A DNA stretch of 64,000 bases from RGIG1681 sp045594425 (GCA_045594425.1 JAZNYK010000003.1:1-64000), one strand, 5' to 3'. Positions 51,807 through 60,938 are shown, numbered from the stretch's first letter. Program-made: numbers and translations. The notes: a model not told the origin generated them from the sequence alone.

Positions 51807-52547
51807 ATGGCTGAAGTAACACAAGTTCAAAGCAAAGAATTGCAAGAACTTTATGCAAAAGCATATGCTTTCAAAGAAGCAGTTGGTCAGTTTAAGGATG
51901 AACAAATCCAATCTGGTTATCTTCGCTATTTAAGTGGAACTCCAGAAGGTTTAATTAAATTAAAAGTAGCCTACGACCAAATGTATCCAGATTTGAAAGA
52001 GGGCAGTGAACTTTTAGACAAAGAGATTGAAAAATCGTTAAGATTTGACCCAGCAATGGTGGCGGTTTATCTCAAGAATATTGTTAAAGACCTTGCAGAT
52101 TTGTATGGAAAAGCATTCAAGTTGTTTTTGGAAAATATGCAATCTGGTGCAAGTGAGAATACCAAAAAAGTTCAAGAGGAAAGAGTGGTCGCTTCGTCAC
52201 TTAAATCAGAAGCGAGTTCTCCAACAAGACTTGTTGCTAGAACATACGACATTCCAGTTCTTGAGCAATCAGAGCGTCCAAAACAAAAGATTTCGCTATG
52301 GCAAAAACTCCGCGGTAACAGAAAATCTGTGGAACGTGTGAACAAGGCAGATGTAAGCAAAGAACGAGAAGCAGTGGCTCCTTGGCAGGCAAAAACAGCA
52401 AAGTCTGGTGCAATGAGTGAACTTGAAATTCAAAAAAGACTCGAAAGATATAACGCAAATGTTAGGGCTAGGGCGCAAGCAAACCAAATGCAACAAAGTT
52501 TCACTTCTGAAATGGCTCGTGAAAGCGTGATGCAACGCGGTGCATAA
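51807..52547 (+). CDS. Uncharacterised protein, tandem paralogue A
   Basis: A 246-residue protein starting MAEVTQVQSKELQELYAKAY at 51807, after GGGGAGGTG. Residues 65-115 hold the segment shared with the next gene: LRFDPAMVAVYLKNIVKDLA, then DLYGKAFKLFLENMQ. The C-terminal half is charged and probably flexible, with a helical end rich in Arg, Gln and Ala (KRLERYNANVRARAQANQMQ). No known domain and no membrane segment. Own promoter and terminator, so it is regulated as a unit in parallel with its paralogue. Confidence 0.7.
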   Translation: MAEVTQVQSKELQELYAKAYAFKEAVGQFKDEQIQSGYLRYLSGTPEGLIKLKVAYDQMYPDLKEGSELLDKEIEKSLRFDPAMVAVYLKNIVKDLADLYGKAFKLFLENMQSGASENTKKVQEERVVASSLKSEASSPTRLVARTYDIPVLEQSERPKQKISLWQKLRGNRKSVERVNKADVSKEREAVAPWQAKTAKSGAMSELEIQKRLERYNANVRARAQANQMQQSFTSEMARESVMQRGA

Positions 52548-52558
52548 AGAAAATATCC

Positions 52559-52586
52559 AAGGTGTGGTTTTTGCCACACCTTTTTT
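52559..52586 (+). terminator. Terminator of paralogue A
   Basis: Stem AAGGTGTGG with CCACACCTT and a T-run. Confidence 0.95.
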
Positions 52587-52644
52587 GTTGAAAATGCAAA
52601 ATTAAATACAAAAAGTTGGTGCAAAACAAATTTTAAAAGGGGTA

Positions 52645-52673
52645 TTGACTTTTTTGGTGAATTTGGTTATAAT
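52645..52673 (+). promoter_or_regulatory. Promoter of the second tandem paralogue, with conserved leader
   Basis: TTGACT and TATAAT with 17-base spacing. CGAAGTAAA recurs at 52697-52705, again starting 24 bases after the -10 box. Confidence 0.75.
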
Positions 52674-52723
52674 ATTATTACTAGATTGATGTGGCTCGAA
52701 GTAAAAATAAGGTGGTGGTGCAT

Positions 52724-53437
52724 ATGATGTCAAACACGCCAGCATTTGCTGAAGCAACCAGCAAATTCAAAACATTTAAATCAGAAAGAAGAAAGACTGC
52801 CAGCCGTGGTGTTCAGTCTAACTATTTCAATTATATAAACCCATCTATGCCAGAAAAAATCTTGGCATATCAATGTGCGCTTTATGATGAAGACGAAGAC
52901 ACTTACGGATTCATTTCAGAAGAACTTGCCGAAGCGTGCAAGTTTGACCCTTGGAGAGCGCTTTTATATCTTCAACAAATTGCAGTTGAGATGACCGACC
53001 TTGCAATCAGAGCATTTAGATTGATGCTTGAAAATTTAAAGCCAAAGCCAAAAGAAGTTTATGACTACAAAATGGCTGAAGCGGTTGATAAAAAAGAATA
53101 CGATTTCTCATTTACTGGTGAATTTGATGGAAAAAAATTTCCAAAAGGTTCAAAGAAGTATAAAAAGTGGGAGTTCGGAAAAGACAAAAAGGGTCAATCA
53201 GACTTTGAAAGAAACAGTTTTGAACGTGAATTTGCTCAAAAGAAAGACACGACTAGAATAGATTATCAAAAGAAATCAGAACAAAACCAAAGCAATATTG
53301 CAACAGGTGTTGCACAAGCCGAAATGGCAACCCGTGGTGGTGGAATGTCTTATGCCACTTGGGGCGATGGTGGATGCGGAAACTTTGGTCCGTGCGGTCC
53401 ATCAATTGACTATGGCATTTATGCTATGGAATTATAA
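52724..53437 (+). CDS. Uncharacterised protein, tandem paralogue B
   Basis: A 237-residue protein from ATG 52724 (a second ATG follows at once), behind AAGGTGGTGG. Residues about 75-115 (CKFDPWRALLYLQQIAVEMT, then DLAIRAFRLMLENLKPKP) match paralogue A. The middle is Lys/Phe/Asp-rich (KKFPKGSKKYKKWEFGKDKK). The end is Gly/Cys-rich and aromatic (GGGMSYATWGDGGCGNFGPC), unlike paralogue A. Such tails occur in coat or surface proteins, but no family is recognised. Confidence 0.7.
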   Translation: MMSNTPAFAEATSKFKTFKSERRKTASRGVQSNYFNYINPSMPEKILAYQCALYDEDEDTYGFISEELAEACKFDPWRALLYLQQIAVEMTDLAIRAFRLMLENLKPKPKEVYDYKMAEAVDKKEYDFSFTGEFDGKKFPKGSKKYKKWEFGKDKKGQSDFERNSFEREFAQKKDTTRIDYQKKSEQNQSNIATGVAQAEMATRGGGMSYATWGDGGCGNFGPCGPSIDYGIYAMEL

Positions 53438-53452
53438 TTTAATAGTTTTGTG

Positions 53453-53483
53453 GGTGCGAATCATCAGGTTCGCACCTTTTTTG
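53453..53483 (+). terminator. Terminator of paralogue B
   Basis: Stem GGTGCGAA with TTCGCACC and a T-run. Confidence 0.95.
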
Positions 53484-53547
53484 TTGATATAGTGGCGTAA
53501 AACGTAGTTTTAATTAAAATTTCTCAAAAGAATTTATTGAAAACTTA

Positions 53548-53576
53548 TTGACTTATAACAAAAATTAATATAGAAT
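53548..53576 (+). promoter_or_regulatory. Promoter of the str operon with long leader
   Basis: TTGACT and TAGAAT with 17-base spacing. About 135 nt of untranslated leader (53583-53719) precede rpsL. It has no terminator hairpin that I can see. Confidence 0.7.
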
Positions 53577-53719
53577 GATAGGGCATAAATTATGTTATGT
53601 TTGACATTATGTCTTTTTTTATTGCAACGGTGTGCGACAAAAAAGGAAACTGATGCTCAAGAATTTCCTCGATTGGGTTTTTAGAGAAAATTCACCAAAT
53701 TTACACAGGAGGTAATACT

Positions 53720-54097
53720 ATGCCAACCATTAACCAAATTATCCGTCATGGTAAAGGTAGAGAAAAACAAGCAGTTAAAGCGAAATGTCCAGCACTTGAA
53801 CAATGCCCACAAAAAAGAGGCGTTTGCTTAAACGTTACAACCACTTCTCCAAAGAAGCCAAACTCTGCTATGCGTAAAATTGCCAGAGTTAGACTTTCAA
53901 ACAGAATGGAAGGAACTGTTTACATTCCAGGCGAAGGACACAACTTGCAAGAACACTCTGTTGTTCTCATTCGTGGTGGCCGTGTTAAAGACTTGCCAGG
54001 TGTTCGTTATCACATCATCCGTGGCGTTCTTGACACAGCAGGTGTACAAAACCGTAAACAAGCAAGAAGTAAATACGGTGCTAAAAAATCTAAATAA
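53720..54097 (+). CDS. rpsL: 30S ribosomal protein S12
   Basis: S12 guards decoding accuracy. The 125 residues start MPTINQIIRHGKGREKQAVK and include TTSPKKPNSAMRKIARVRLS with the conserved Lys where streptomycin-resistance changes occur (wild-type Lys here), and HNLQEHSVVLIRGGRVKDLP. Ribosome site AGGAGG. First gene of the str operon. Confidence 0.98.
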   Translation: MPTINQIIRHGKGREKQAVKAKCPALEQCPQKRGVCLNVTTTSPKKPNSAMRKIARVRLSNRMEGTVYIPGEGHNLQEHSVVLIRGGRVKDLPGVRYHIIRGVLDTAGVQNRKQARSKYGAKKSK

Positions 54098-54138
54098 TTA
54101 AAGATTTTAACTTAAAGTAATATAGGAGGAAATTTTTT

Positions 54139-54609
54139 ATGTCAAGAAGAAACAGAGCAGAAGTGCGTGAAGTTGTTGCTGATCCAGTTTATGGCTCAAA
54201 AGTTGTAACTAAAGTTATCAACCAAGTTATGCTTGATGGTAAAAGATCAATTGCTCAAAAAGTTGTTTACGGCGCTATGCAAACTGCTGCTAAAAAACTT
54301 AATGCAGAACCAATTGATGTTTTCAACAAAGCACTTGAAAATTTGAAACCAGTTCTTGAAGTTAAGGCTCGTCGTGTAGGCGGCTCAACATACCAAGTTC
54401 CAATGGAAATCAGACCAGAAAGACGTCAAACACTTGCAATTAGATGGCTTGTTCTTTACGCTAGACAAAGAAGTGAAAGAACAATGGCTGCTAAACTTGC
54501 TGGCGAACTTATGGATGCATACAACAATTCAGGTAGTGCATTCAAAAAGAAAGAAGATGTTCACAGAATGGCAGAAGCAAACAAAGCGTTTGCATCTTAT
54601 CGTTGGTAG
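54139..54609 (+). CDS. rpsG: 30S ribosomal protein S7
   Basis: S7 nucleates 16S rRNA 3' domain assembly. Standard 156-residue length, with DGKRSIAQKVVYGAM, VLEVKARRVGGSTYQVPMEI and ARQRSERTMAAKLAGELMDA and an end MAEANKAFASYRW. Ribosome site AGGAGG. Confidence 0.98.
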   Translation: MSRRNRAEVREVVADPVYGSKVVTKVINQVMLDGKRSIAQKVVYGAMQTAAKKLNAEPIDVFNKALENLKPVLEVKARRVGGSTYQVPMEIRPERRQTLAIRWLVLYARQRSERTMAAKLAGELMDAYNNSGSAFKKKEDVHRMAEANKAFASYRW

Positions 54610-54732
54610 TCTTTTATTGGCTAAATTTGTTGCTGAAAATAATGTTTTTAACTCGTTGTTTTCAGCAAAATTTATATAGCGGAAAATATTTGACTTTTCC
54701 GCAAAAAAACCGCGAAAAACACATTAAAATAT

Positions 54733-54761
54733 TTGTGATTTTTTGCAAAATCTAGTATACT
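54733..54761 (+). promoter_or_regulatory. Possible internal promoter before fusA
   Basis: TTGTGA and TATACT with 17-base spacing lie in the 213-base gap between rpsG and fusA. Confidence 0.4.
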
Positions 54762-54822
54762 TAAAATTGTAATTGTTAAAATAAATTTTAGCAGTTTGAA
54801 ACTAAATAGGAGATTGAATTTT

Positions 54823-56895
54823 ATGCCTAGAGATTATTCATTAGACAAGATTCGTAACATTGGTATCATGGCTCACATTGACGCCGGTAAAACAACAACC
54901 AGTGAAAGAATTTTGTTCTATACAGGAAAAACTCATAAAATCGGTGAAGTTCATGATGGCGGCGCTACCATGGACTGGATGGCACAAGAACAAGAAAGAG
55001 GTATCACAATCACTTCTGCTGCAACAACTTGTATCTGGAAAGACTATAAGATTAACCTTATCGACACCCCAGGACACGTTGACTTCACAATGGAAGTTGA
55101 ACGTTCACTTCGTGTTCTTGACGGTGCTGTTGAAGTTTTCACCGCAAAAGAAGGCGTTCAAGCACAATCAATCAAAGTTTGGAACCAAGCAAACAAATAT
55201 GGCGTTCCAAGAATCGCTTATGTAAATAAGATGGACACTCTTGGCGCAGATTTCTTCTATGCTGTTGACCAAATGAGAGAAATGCTCGGTGCTAACGCTG
55301 TTCCAGTTGAACTTCCTATCGGAAAGGAAGACACTTTTGAAGGTGTTATTGACCTTGTTCAAATGCACGCTATCTATTATAGAGATGATGAAGGTAAAGT
55401 TTTTGATATCCTTCCAATCCCTGATGATATGAAAGATATTGCAGATGAATACAGACAAAAACTCATTGAAGCAGTTGCTGAAACTGATGACACTCTTCTT
55501 GAAAAATTCTTCGGTGGTGAAGAAATCACTGTTGATGAAATCAGAAAAGCAATCAGAACATCAACTTGCGAACTTAAGATGCTCCCAGTTCTTTGCGGTT
55601 CATCTTATAAAAATAAAGGTATCCAAGAACTTTTGGATGCAGTTATTCACTATTTGCCAAGCCCAATCGATATCCCAGCAATGGCAGGTACCGATATGCA
55701 AGGCAACCCAATCACTTGTCCAACAGAAGACAAGGCTCCACTTGCTGGTCTTGCATTCAAAATTGCAACAGACCAATTTGGTAGACTTACATTCTTCAGA
55801 ATTTATTCTGGTTGTATTAAGTCAGGTTCTTATGTTCTTAACACAACAACAGGTGATAAGGAAAGAATTTCAAGACTTGTTAGAATGCACTCTAACTCAA
55901 GACAAGAAATCACAGAAGCGTATGCTGGTGACATCGTTGCTATCATCGGTTTGAAAGATACTTCAACTGGTGACACACTTTGTGACGAATCAAGACCAGT
56001 TATGCTTGAAAATATGGATTATCCAGACCCAGTTATTTCTATGGCTGTTGAACCAAAAACAAAGGGCGACCAAGAAAAAATGACAAACGCTCTTTTGAAA
56101 CTCGCTGGTGAAGACCCAAGTTTCAGATTCTCAACAAACAGAGAAACAGGTCAAACAATCATCGCAGGTATGGGTGAACTTCACCTTAACATCATGGTTG
56201 ACCGTATGAAACGTGAATACAACGTTGAAGCAAACGTTGGTGCACCTCAAGTTGCATACAAAGAAACACTTCGTGGTTCTATTGAAGCAACTGGTAAATA
56301 CATCAAACAATCTGGTGGTAAAGGTCAATATGGCCACTGCGTTGTTAAATTCGAAGGTCTTGAACCAGGCGAAGGATACAAATTTGTTGACGCTACAGTT
56401 GGTGGCTCTATTCCAAAAGAATATATCCCTGCAGTTGACAAAGGTATCAGAGAAGCCGCAGCATCTGGTGTTCTTGCTGGATATCCAACTGTTGACTTTA
56501 AAGCAACTGTTGTTGACGGTTCATACCACGATGTAGACTCATCTGAAGCAGCGTTCATGGTTGCTGGTTCTATGGCATTCAAAGACGCATTCAAGAGAGG
56601 TAATTCAGTAATACTTGAACCTATCATGAAGGTAGAAATTCAAGTTCCAGATAAATATCTTGGTGACGTTCTTGGTGACCTTTCACGTAGACGTGGAAAC
56701 GTTATCGGAACAACACTTAAAAATGGAAACCAAACTGTTGATGCAGAGGTTCCACTTGCAGAAATGTCTGGATACGTTACTGATTTGAGATCACTCACAC
56801 AAGGTCGTGGTGACTCAAGCATGGAACCATGCAAATATGCTGAAGTTCCAAGAAACATCGCTGATAAAATCATCGGTGATAGAGCAAAAGACTAA
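54823..56895 (+). CDS. fusA: Elongation factor G
   Basis: EF-G drives ribosome translocation with GTP. The 690 residues begin MPRDYSLDKIRNIGIMAHID and carry G1 AHIDAGKTT, G2 RGITITSAATT, G3 DTPGHVDF, G4 NKMD and the five-domain layout. A frame extending to 54796 would add nine residues, but TAGGAG lies just before 54823. Follows rpsG, before tuf. Confidence 0.98.
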   Translation: MPRDYSLDKIRNIGIMAHIDAGKTTTSERILFYTGKTHKIGEVHDGGATMDWMAQEQERGITITSAATTCIWKDYKINLIDTPGHVDFTMEVERSLRVLDGAVEVFTAKEGVQAQSIKVWNQANKYGVPRIAYVNKMDTLGADFFYAVDQMREMLGANAVPVELPIGKEDTFEGVIDLVQMHAIYYRDDEGKVFDILPIPDDMKDIADEYRQKLIEAVAETDDTLLEKFFGGEEITVDEIRKAIRTSTCELKMLPVLCGSSYKNKGIQELLDAVIHYLPSPIDIPAMAGTDMQGNPITCPTEDKAPLAGLAFKIATDQFGRLTFFRIYSGCIKSGSYVLNTTTGDKERISRLVRMHSNSRQEITEAYAGDIVAIIGLKDTSTGDTLCDESRPVMLENMDYPDPVISMAVEPKTKGDQEKMTNALLKLAGEDPSFRFSTNRETGQTIIAGMGELHLNIMVDRMKREYNVEANVGAPQVAYKETLRGSIEATGKYIKQSGGKGQYGHCVVKFEGLEPGEGYKFVDATVGGSIPKEYIPAVDKGIREAAASGVLAGYPTVDFKATVVDGSYHDVDSSEAAFMVAGSMAFKDAFKRGNSVILEPIMKVEIQVPDKYLGDVLGDLSRRRGNVIGTTLKNGNQTVDAEVPLAEMSGYVTDLRSLTQGRGDSSMEPCKYAEVPRNIADKIIGDRAKD

Positions 56896-56957
56896 TTTTA
56901 GTTAGTCAAACAAAATCATAAAAAATAAAAAAATAAAAATAAAAAGGAGATATTCAA

Positions 56958-58166
56958 ATGGCAAAAGCAAAATTTGAATCTAAAAAACCTCACGTTAACA
57001 TTGGTACAATCGGCCACGTTGACCACGGTAAAACAACTTTAACTGCTGCAATCACAATGAATCAAACACACAAATATGGTGGTGATGCTAAAGATTACAG
57101 CCAAATCGACTCTGCTCCAGAAGAAAGAGCAAGAGGTATCACAATCAACACAGCACACGTTGAATATGAAACAGACAACAGACACTATGCACACGTTGAC
57201 TGCCCAGGACACGCTGACTACGTTAAGAACATGATTACTGGTGCTGCTCAAATGGACGGTGCTATCCTTGTTTGTGCTGCAACTGATGGTGTTATGCCTC
57301 AAACTCGTGAACACATCCTTCTTGCTCGTCAAGTAGGCGTTCCAAAAATTGTTGTATTCATGAACAAAATTGACCAACTTGGTGGCGACACAGAACTTGC
57401 TGACCTTGTTGAAATGGAAATCAGAGAACTCCTTTCAAAATACGAATATGATGGAGACAACACTCCAATCGTTCGTGGTTCTGCATTCCTTGCTCTTGAA
57501 GCAGCTAAAGCAGGCAACTATGATTCAGAAGATACAAAATGCATCGCTGAACTTATGGATGCAGTTGACTCTTGGATTCCAACTCCAGACCGTGCTACAG
57601 ACCAACCATTCCTTATGCCAGTTGAAGACGTATTCACAATCACTGGTCGTGGTACTGTTGTTACTGGTAGAGTTGAAAGAGGTGTTCTTAAAACTGGTGA
57701 AACAGTTGAAATCGTAGGTCTTGAAGATAAGCCAAAGACTTCAGTTGTTACTGGTATCGAAATGTTCAGAAAAACTCTTGATGAAGCCGTTGCAGGTTAC
57801 AACGTAGGTGTTCTTCTTAGAGGTATCGACAGAACTGAAGTTCAAAGAGGTCAAATCCTTTCTAAACCAGGAACTGTTCATCCACACACAAACTTTGAAG
57901 CACAAGTTTACGTATTGACAAAAGAAGAAGGTGGTCGTCACACTGCATTCTTCAACAACTATCGTCCACAATTCTACTTCAGAACAACTGACGTTACAGG
58001 TTCAATCGCTCTTCCAGAAGGAACAGAAATGGTTATGCCTGGTGACCACACAAAGATGACTGTAGAACTCATCTCTCCAGTTGCTATTGAAGAAGGACTT
58101 CGTTTCGCTATCCGTGAAGGTGGCAGAACTGTAGGTTCTGGTGTTGTTTCTAAAATTATTAAATAA
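56958..58166 (+). CDS. tuf: Elongation factor Tu
   Basis: EF-Tu delivers aminoacyl-tRNA. The 402 residues have GHVDHGKTT, RGITINTAHVEYET, DCPGHADYVKNMITGAAQMD, NKID and the C-terminal GGRTVGSGVVSKIIK. The switch between NKID and the following helix reads QLGGDTELADLV, a local variation. Strong AAAAGGAG site. Codons are biased to C-ending forms, as expected of a highly expressed gene. Confidence 0.98.
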   Translation: MAKAKFESKKPHVNIGTIGHVDHGKTTLTAAITMNQTHKYGGDAKDYSQIDSAPEERARGITINTAHVEYETDNRHYAHVDCPGHADYVKNMITGAAQMDGAILVCAATDGVMPQTREHILLARQVGVPKIVVFMNKIDQLGGDTELADLVEMEIRELLSKYEYDGDNTPIVRGSAFLALEAAKAGNYDSEDTKCIAELMDAVDSWIPTPDRATDQPFLMPVEDVFTITGRGTVVTGRVERGVLKTGETVEIVGLEDKPKTSVVTGIEMFRKTLDEAVAGYNVGVLLRGIDRTEVQRGQILSKPGTVHPHTNFEAQVYVLTKEEGGRHTAFFNNYRPQFYFRTTDVTGSIALPEGTEMVMPGDHTKMTVELISPVAIEEGLRFAIREGGRTVGSGVVSKIIK

Positions 58167-58193
58167 TTTTAAACAAAACTAAATCTTTAAATT

Positions 58194-58227
58194 AAAACAC
58201 TTTGCTATTTAGCAGGGTGTTTTTTTG
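58194..58227 (+). terminator. Terminator of the str operon
   Basis: Ten-pair stem ACACTTTGCT with AGCAGGGTGT (two G-T pairs) and seven T. Confidence 0.85.
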
Positions 58228-58268
58228 TGTGTAAAAATTATAAATTTTCATATTAACTCATTTTTTCT

Positions 58269-58296
58269 TTGATAAATTGTTTTTTATTGTTACAAT
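58269..58296 (+). promoter_or_regulatory. Promoter of module 1 after tuf
   Basis: TTGATA and TACAAT with 16-base spacing, 29 bases before ATG 58326. Confidence 0.5.
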
Positions 58297-58325
58297 AAAA
58301 TTAATAAAATATTAAGGTGATAATT

Positions 58326-59234
58326 ATGACAGCAAAAGTAGAAGTTCCAAAAAAGAGAAGAGTTGAAGGTTTAATAGGATTTGGAAAAGCCAAAGATGTT
58401 GTTAGTAGTTTGATAGTTTCTGCAGGCGCGATAATGACCCATTCGGCTTATGATGATGCAATGGCACAATTTGATGTGGCTAAAGTTTATGCAAAAGGCG
58501 CGGCTGCTCATGTTCAAACAAGAGCAAAAACTATAATTGGTTCTGAAGAAGAAAGACAAATCGCAAAAGAACAAATTACTGAAATGGATGTTCGAAAAGC
58601 GGTTTTTCAAAAAACATTAAACATTCTTGGTTGGTCTGAAGACCAGTATAAGACTTTGATGGATGACAGAAATTATATCAGAGCACAAAAACAGCAAAAA
58701 CCTCAAAAACCTGAATCTGAAGCAGAAGAAATGAAAAACCTTATGGATGATTTTCATAGGTCAAACGAAAGAACAAAAGACAACATGAAGGAAGCAGGAA
58801 AAGAGTTATTGGGTCTTGTGGAATATATTCCTGCGGTTGCCGCACTTGCAATAAATCCAGCTATTGGTATTTCTATAGCGGTTGTTGTTACTGGGATTAA
58901 AATGATTGGCCATTATCGAGAAGGTAAAAAATTGGAAGCAGAAGCAACTAGGCGTGGTGGCAACTATGCGGATAAAATTATGAATTTTGCTGATAAACTT
59001 GTAAAACTTGAAGAACTTTTAGATACGAAAATGAATGGAATAATTGAAAAATATAAAGGCAGAGAGAATGATGCTGAATTTACAGCAGAACTCGACACAA
59101 TTATTCGTAGTGCGGCTGCAGAAGTTGGATTAGGTGTGAGTGATGCCAAGACTGTATCTAAAATAATTCCTAAAAAGGAAACAGTGCAAGATAAACTTGC
59201 AAGCAAGGTTGAAGTTGGTTCAATTAAGGATTAA
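58326..59234 (+). CDS. Uncharacterised protein with hydrophobic hairpin, module 1 long protein
   Basis: A 302-residue protein from ATG 58326 (AAGGTG 7 bases upstream; an in-frame GTG at 58317 overlaps that site). Residues 1-150 are helical and charged. A hydrophobic hairpin follows near residues 160-195 (EYIPAVAALAINPAIGISIA, then VVVTGIKMIGHYREGKK), then a long helical part (NYADKIMNFADKLVKLEELL, AAAEVGLGVSDAKTV). Layout and several positions match the 59626 product. It lies 11 bases before the small 59246 gene. No family recognised; a membrane-inserting hairpin is possible. Function unknown. Confidence 0.7.
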   Translation: MTAKVEVPKKRRVEGLIGFGKAKDVVSSLIVSAGAIMTHSAYDDAMAQFDVAKVYAKGAAAHVQTRAKTIIGSEEERQIAKEQITEMDVRKAVFQKTLNILGWSEDQYKTLMDDRNYIRAQKQQKPQKPESEAEEMKNLMDDFHRSNERTKDNMKEAGKELLGLVEYIPAVAALAINPAIGISIAVVVTGIKMIGHYREGKKLEAEATRRGGNYADKIMNFADKLVKLEELLDTKMNGIIEKYKGRENDAEFTAELDTIIRSAAAEVGLGVSDAKTVSKIIPKKETVQDKLASKVEVGSIKD

Positions 59235-59245
59235 TGGGGTGAAAT

Positions 59246-59521
59246 ATGAGTATTGGTTTTGTAGCGAAAAAGGGTGAAATGATGCTCTTGGAAGGCGGTG
59301 AAGCATACATCGTGATTGACCAAATTGCTTTTGAGGGTGAAAATTATTTGTTGATAAAAAAGGTTACTGATAGTTTGACGGATTACATGGACTTAAAAAA
59401 AGAGGTTTCTTTTGTTCGTGAAGTCATTGAAAATGAAACAGATTATTCAGTTGAAACCGTTACAAGCAAAACTCTTTTAAAGAGTTTATTTGATGAAGCA
59501 AAGAAAAAAGTGCAAAAGTAA
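59246..59521 (+). CDS. Small DUF1292-like protein, module 1
   Basis: A 91-residue protein with short strands and the pattern GGEAYIVIDQIAFEGENYLL, then VSFVREVIENETDYSVETV and a helical end. The FEGENYxL and FREVxExxxxxxVE features resemble DUF1292 proteins of Firmicutes, though this is by eye. It is paralogous to the 60634 gene. Start ATG 59246 with TGGGGTG before it. Co-transcribed with the 58326 gene. Confidence 0.7.
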   Translation: MSIGFVAKKGEMMLLEGGEAYIVIDQIAFEGENYLLIKKVTDSLTDYMDLKKEVSFVREVIENETDYSVETVTSKTLLKSLFDEAKKKVQK

Positions 59522-59523
59522 TG

Positions 59524-59553
59524 CAAAACAGCGCCATTTGGTGCTGTTTTTTG
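59524..59553 (+). terminator. Terminator of module 1
   Basis: Stem AACAGCGCCA with TGGTGCTGTT (one G-T pair) and a T-run. Confidence 0.9.
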
Positions 59554-59583
59554 TTGGAAAACATATCAAATTATGTGTATAAT
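59554..59583 (+). promoter_or_regulatory. Promoter of module 2
   Basis: TTGGAA and TATAAT with 18-base spacing directly behind the module 1 terminator. Confidence 0.5.
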
Positions 59584-59625
59584 TGAAAATGTAAACTAAA
59601 ATTTATTAATCAAAAGAGGTTGATT

Positions 59626-60591
59626 ATGGCTAAACATAAAGTGGAAAGCATTGTTTCAGTTGATGAATTATTAGAGCAACTTGGAAGTGGGCTTTCAAAA
59701 GAGGAATATTCAAAATTTGCGGTTCAAGTGAAAAAGATGCTAGAGGAAAATAAAAGTGAAACAAACACAAACACTGTTGTTGCTCAAGCAAAAACACTTA
59801 AGACTGAAAGCAAATTAAGTGCAAAAGAACAAGCAAAAGAAGATGACAGATTTAATCGTATCAGACAAAGATTGATTGAAGAAGTTTTTGGTGTGTCTGC
59901 AAAAGACCAAGAGAAACTTATGGAACAAGGCGAGCAAGCATCTAAACTTTTGGCTGATGGTGCAAGGTCTGATTATCAAACTGTTAAGGATAAAGAAAAT
60001 GTTTTGGGTGCTGCTGAAACAGCCGACAAAAAGGCTAGAAGAGAACTTCTTGCGGGTTCACTTGACGTGGCTCTTGCAATTGGTGGTCTTGCTTCTGAAC
60101 AAATTGCTGGATTGGTTGCTACAATCACAGGTGTGTCGGTTGCTTTTCCAGTGATTGGTGCGGCTTTAACAACTTTTGTATTTGGTGTTAAACTTGCAAA
60201 ATATATCAAAGCATCAAAACAAAGCAAAAGTGACATTGCTTCAAAAAAAGAAGATTTTTTGAAAGATGTTGCAGAATTAACACAAAGAATCAAAGTGTTT
60301 AGTGATATGCTTGAGTCTAAAAAAGCAGAGATTCTTGCAGAGTCTAAAAAATGCAAAAGCAAAGAAGAGTTTAATAATTTCATTAAAGGTAAGGCACAAG
60401 AAATTTCTGAACTTATTCAAGCAAAGGGCAGTGAACTTGGAATTGATAATGTAGAAGAAATGGACTTAAAGAAACTTACTGAAGAGTATGATATGCAAAA
60501 ACAAAATGAAATCACCAAGCGTGCGTCTATTGAATCAAGACACAAAGAAGAACATAAAAGTAGCATTGGGGAAGAAGAAAGAAGTCTATAG
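59626..60591 (+). CDS. Uncharacterised protein with hydrophobic hairpin, module 2 long protein
   Basis: A 321-residue protein from ATG 59626 (AGAGGTTG upstream). Residues 1-145 are charged and helical. Residues about 148-200 contain two hydrophobic runs (DVALAIGGLASEQIAGLVAT, GVSVAFPVIGAALTTFVFGV). After that, long charged helices (TQRIKVFSDMLESKKAEILA, FIKGKAQEISELIQAKGSEL). The order of parts, and the weak pattern of a helix pair ending in A-x-E-x-G, agree with the 58326 product, so I consider them distant paralogues. It is followed by a small gene of the same family as 59246. Function unknown. Confidence 0.7.
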   Translation: MAKHKVESIVSVDELLEQLGSGLSKEEYSKFAVQVKKMLEENKSETNTNTVVAQAKTLKTESKLSAKEQAKEDDRFNRIRQRLIEEVFGVSAKDQEKLMEQGEQASKLLADGARSDYQTVKDKENVLGAAETADKKARRELLAGSLDVALAIGGLASEQIAGLVATITGVSVAFPVIGAALTTFVFGVKLAKYIKASKQSKSDIASKKEDFLKDVAELTQRIKVFSDMLESKKAEILAESKKCKSKEEFNNFIKGKAQEISELIQAKGSELGIDNVEEMDLKKLTEEYDMQKQNEITKRASIESRHKEEHKSSIGEEERSL

Positions 60592-60633
60592 ATAAAATTG
60601 AATTATTAAAAAATTAAAACAGGGGAATAAATT

Positions 60634-60900
60634 ATGAATTTTGTTAGTAAAGTTGGAGATGTTTTGCATCTTGCTGATATTGAAACTGTTTATCAAGTTG
60701 CAAAGTGTTTTGAATTTGAAGGTGAAAACTATATTTTGGCAGTTTCTGTTCCAGAAAAATTTGAAGAATTGTTTGATGATTCAAAGAAAACTATAGAAAT
60801 TTTCAGAGAAGTTGTTGAAGATAATGACGAGTTTTTTGTTGAATCAATTGAAGATAGTGTGCTTCTTTCAAAACTTAAAGACTATGTAAAAACATTATAA
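60634..60900 (+). CDS. Small DUF1292-like protein, module 2
   Basis: An 88-residue paralogue of the 59246 product: FEFEGENYILAVSV and EIFREVVEDNDEFFVESIED align with FEGENYLLIKKV and SFVREVIENETDYSVETV, and both end in a short helix after LLSKL/LLKSL. Ribosome site AGGGGAA. It lies 42 bases after the long gene, in the same order as module 1. Confidence 0.7.
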   Translation: MNFVSKVGDVLHLADIETVYQVAKCFEFEGENYILAVSVPEKFEELFDDSKKTIEIFREVVEDNDEFFVESIEDSVLLSKLKDYVKTL

Positions 60901-60926
60901 AAAAGGGCGAGAGCCCTTTCTTTTTG
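60899..60926 (+). terminator. Terminator of module 2
   Basis: Stem AAAGGGC with GCCCTTT, loop GAGA, T-rich tail. Confidence 0.9.
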
Positions 60927-60938
60927 TTTGCTATGGTA

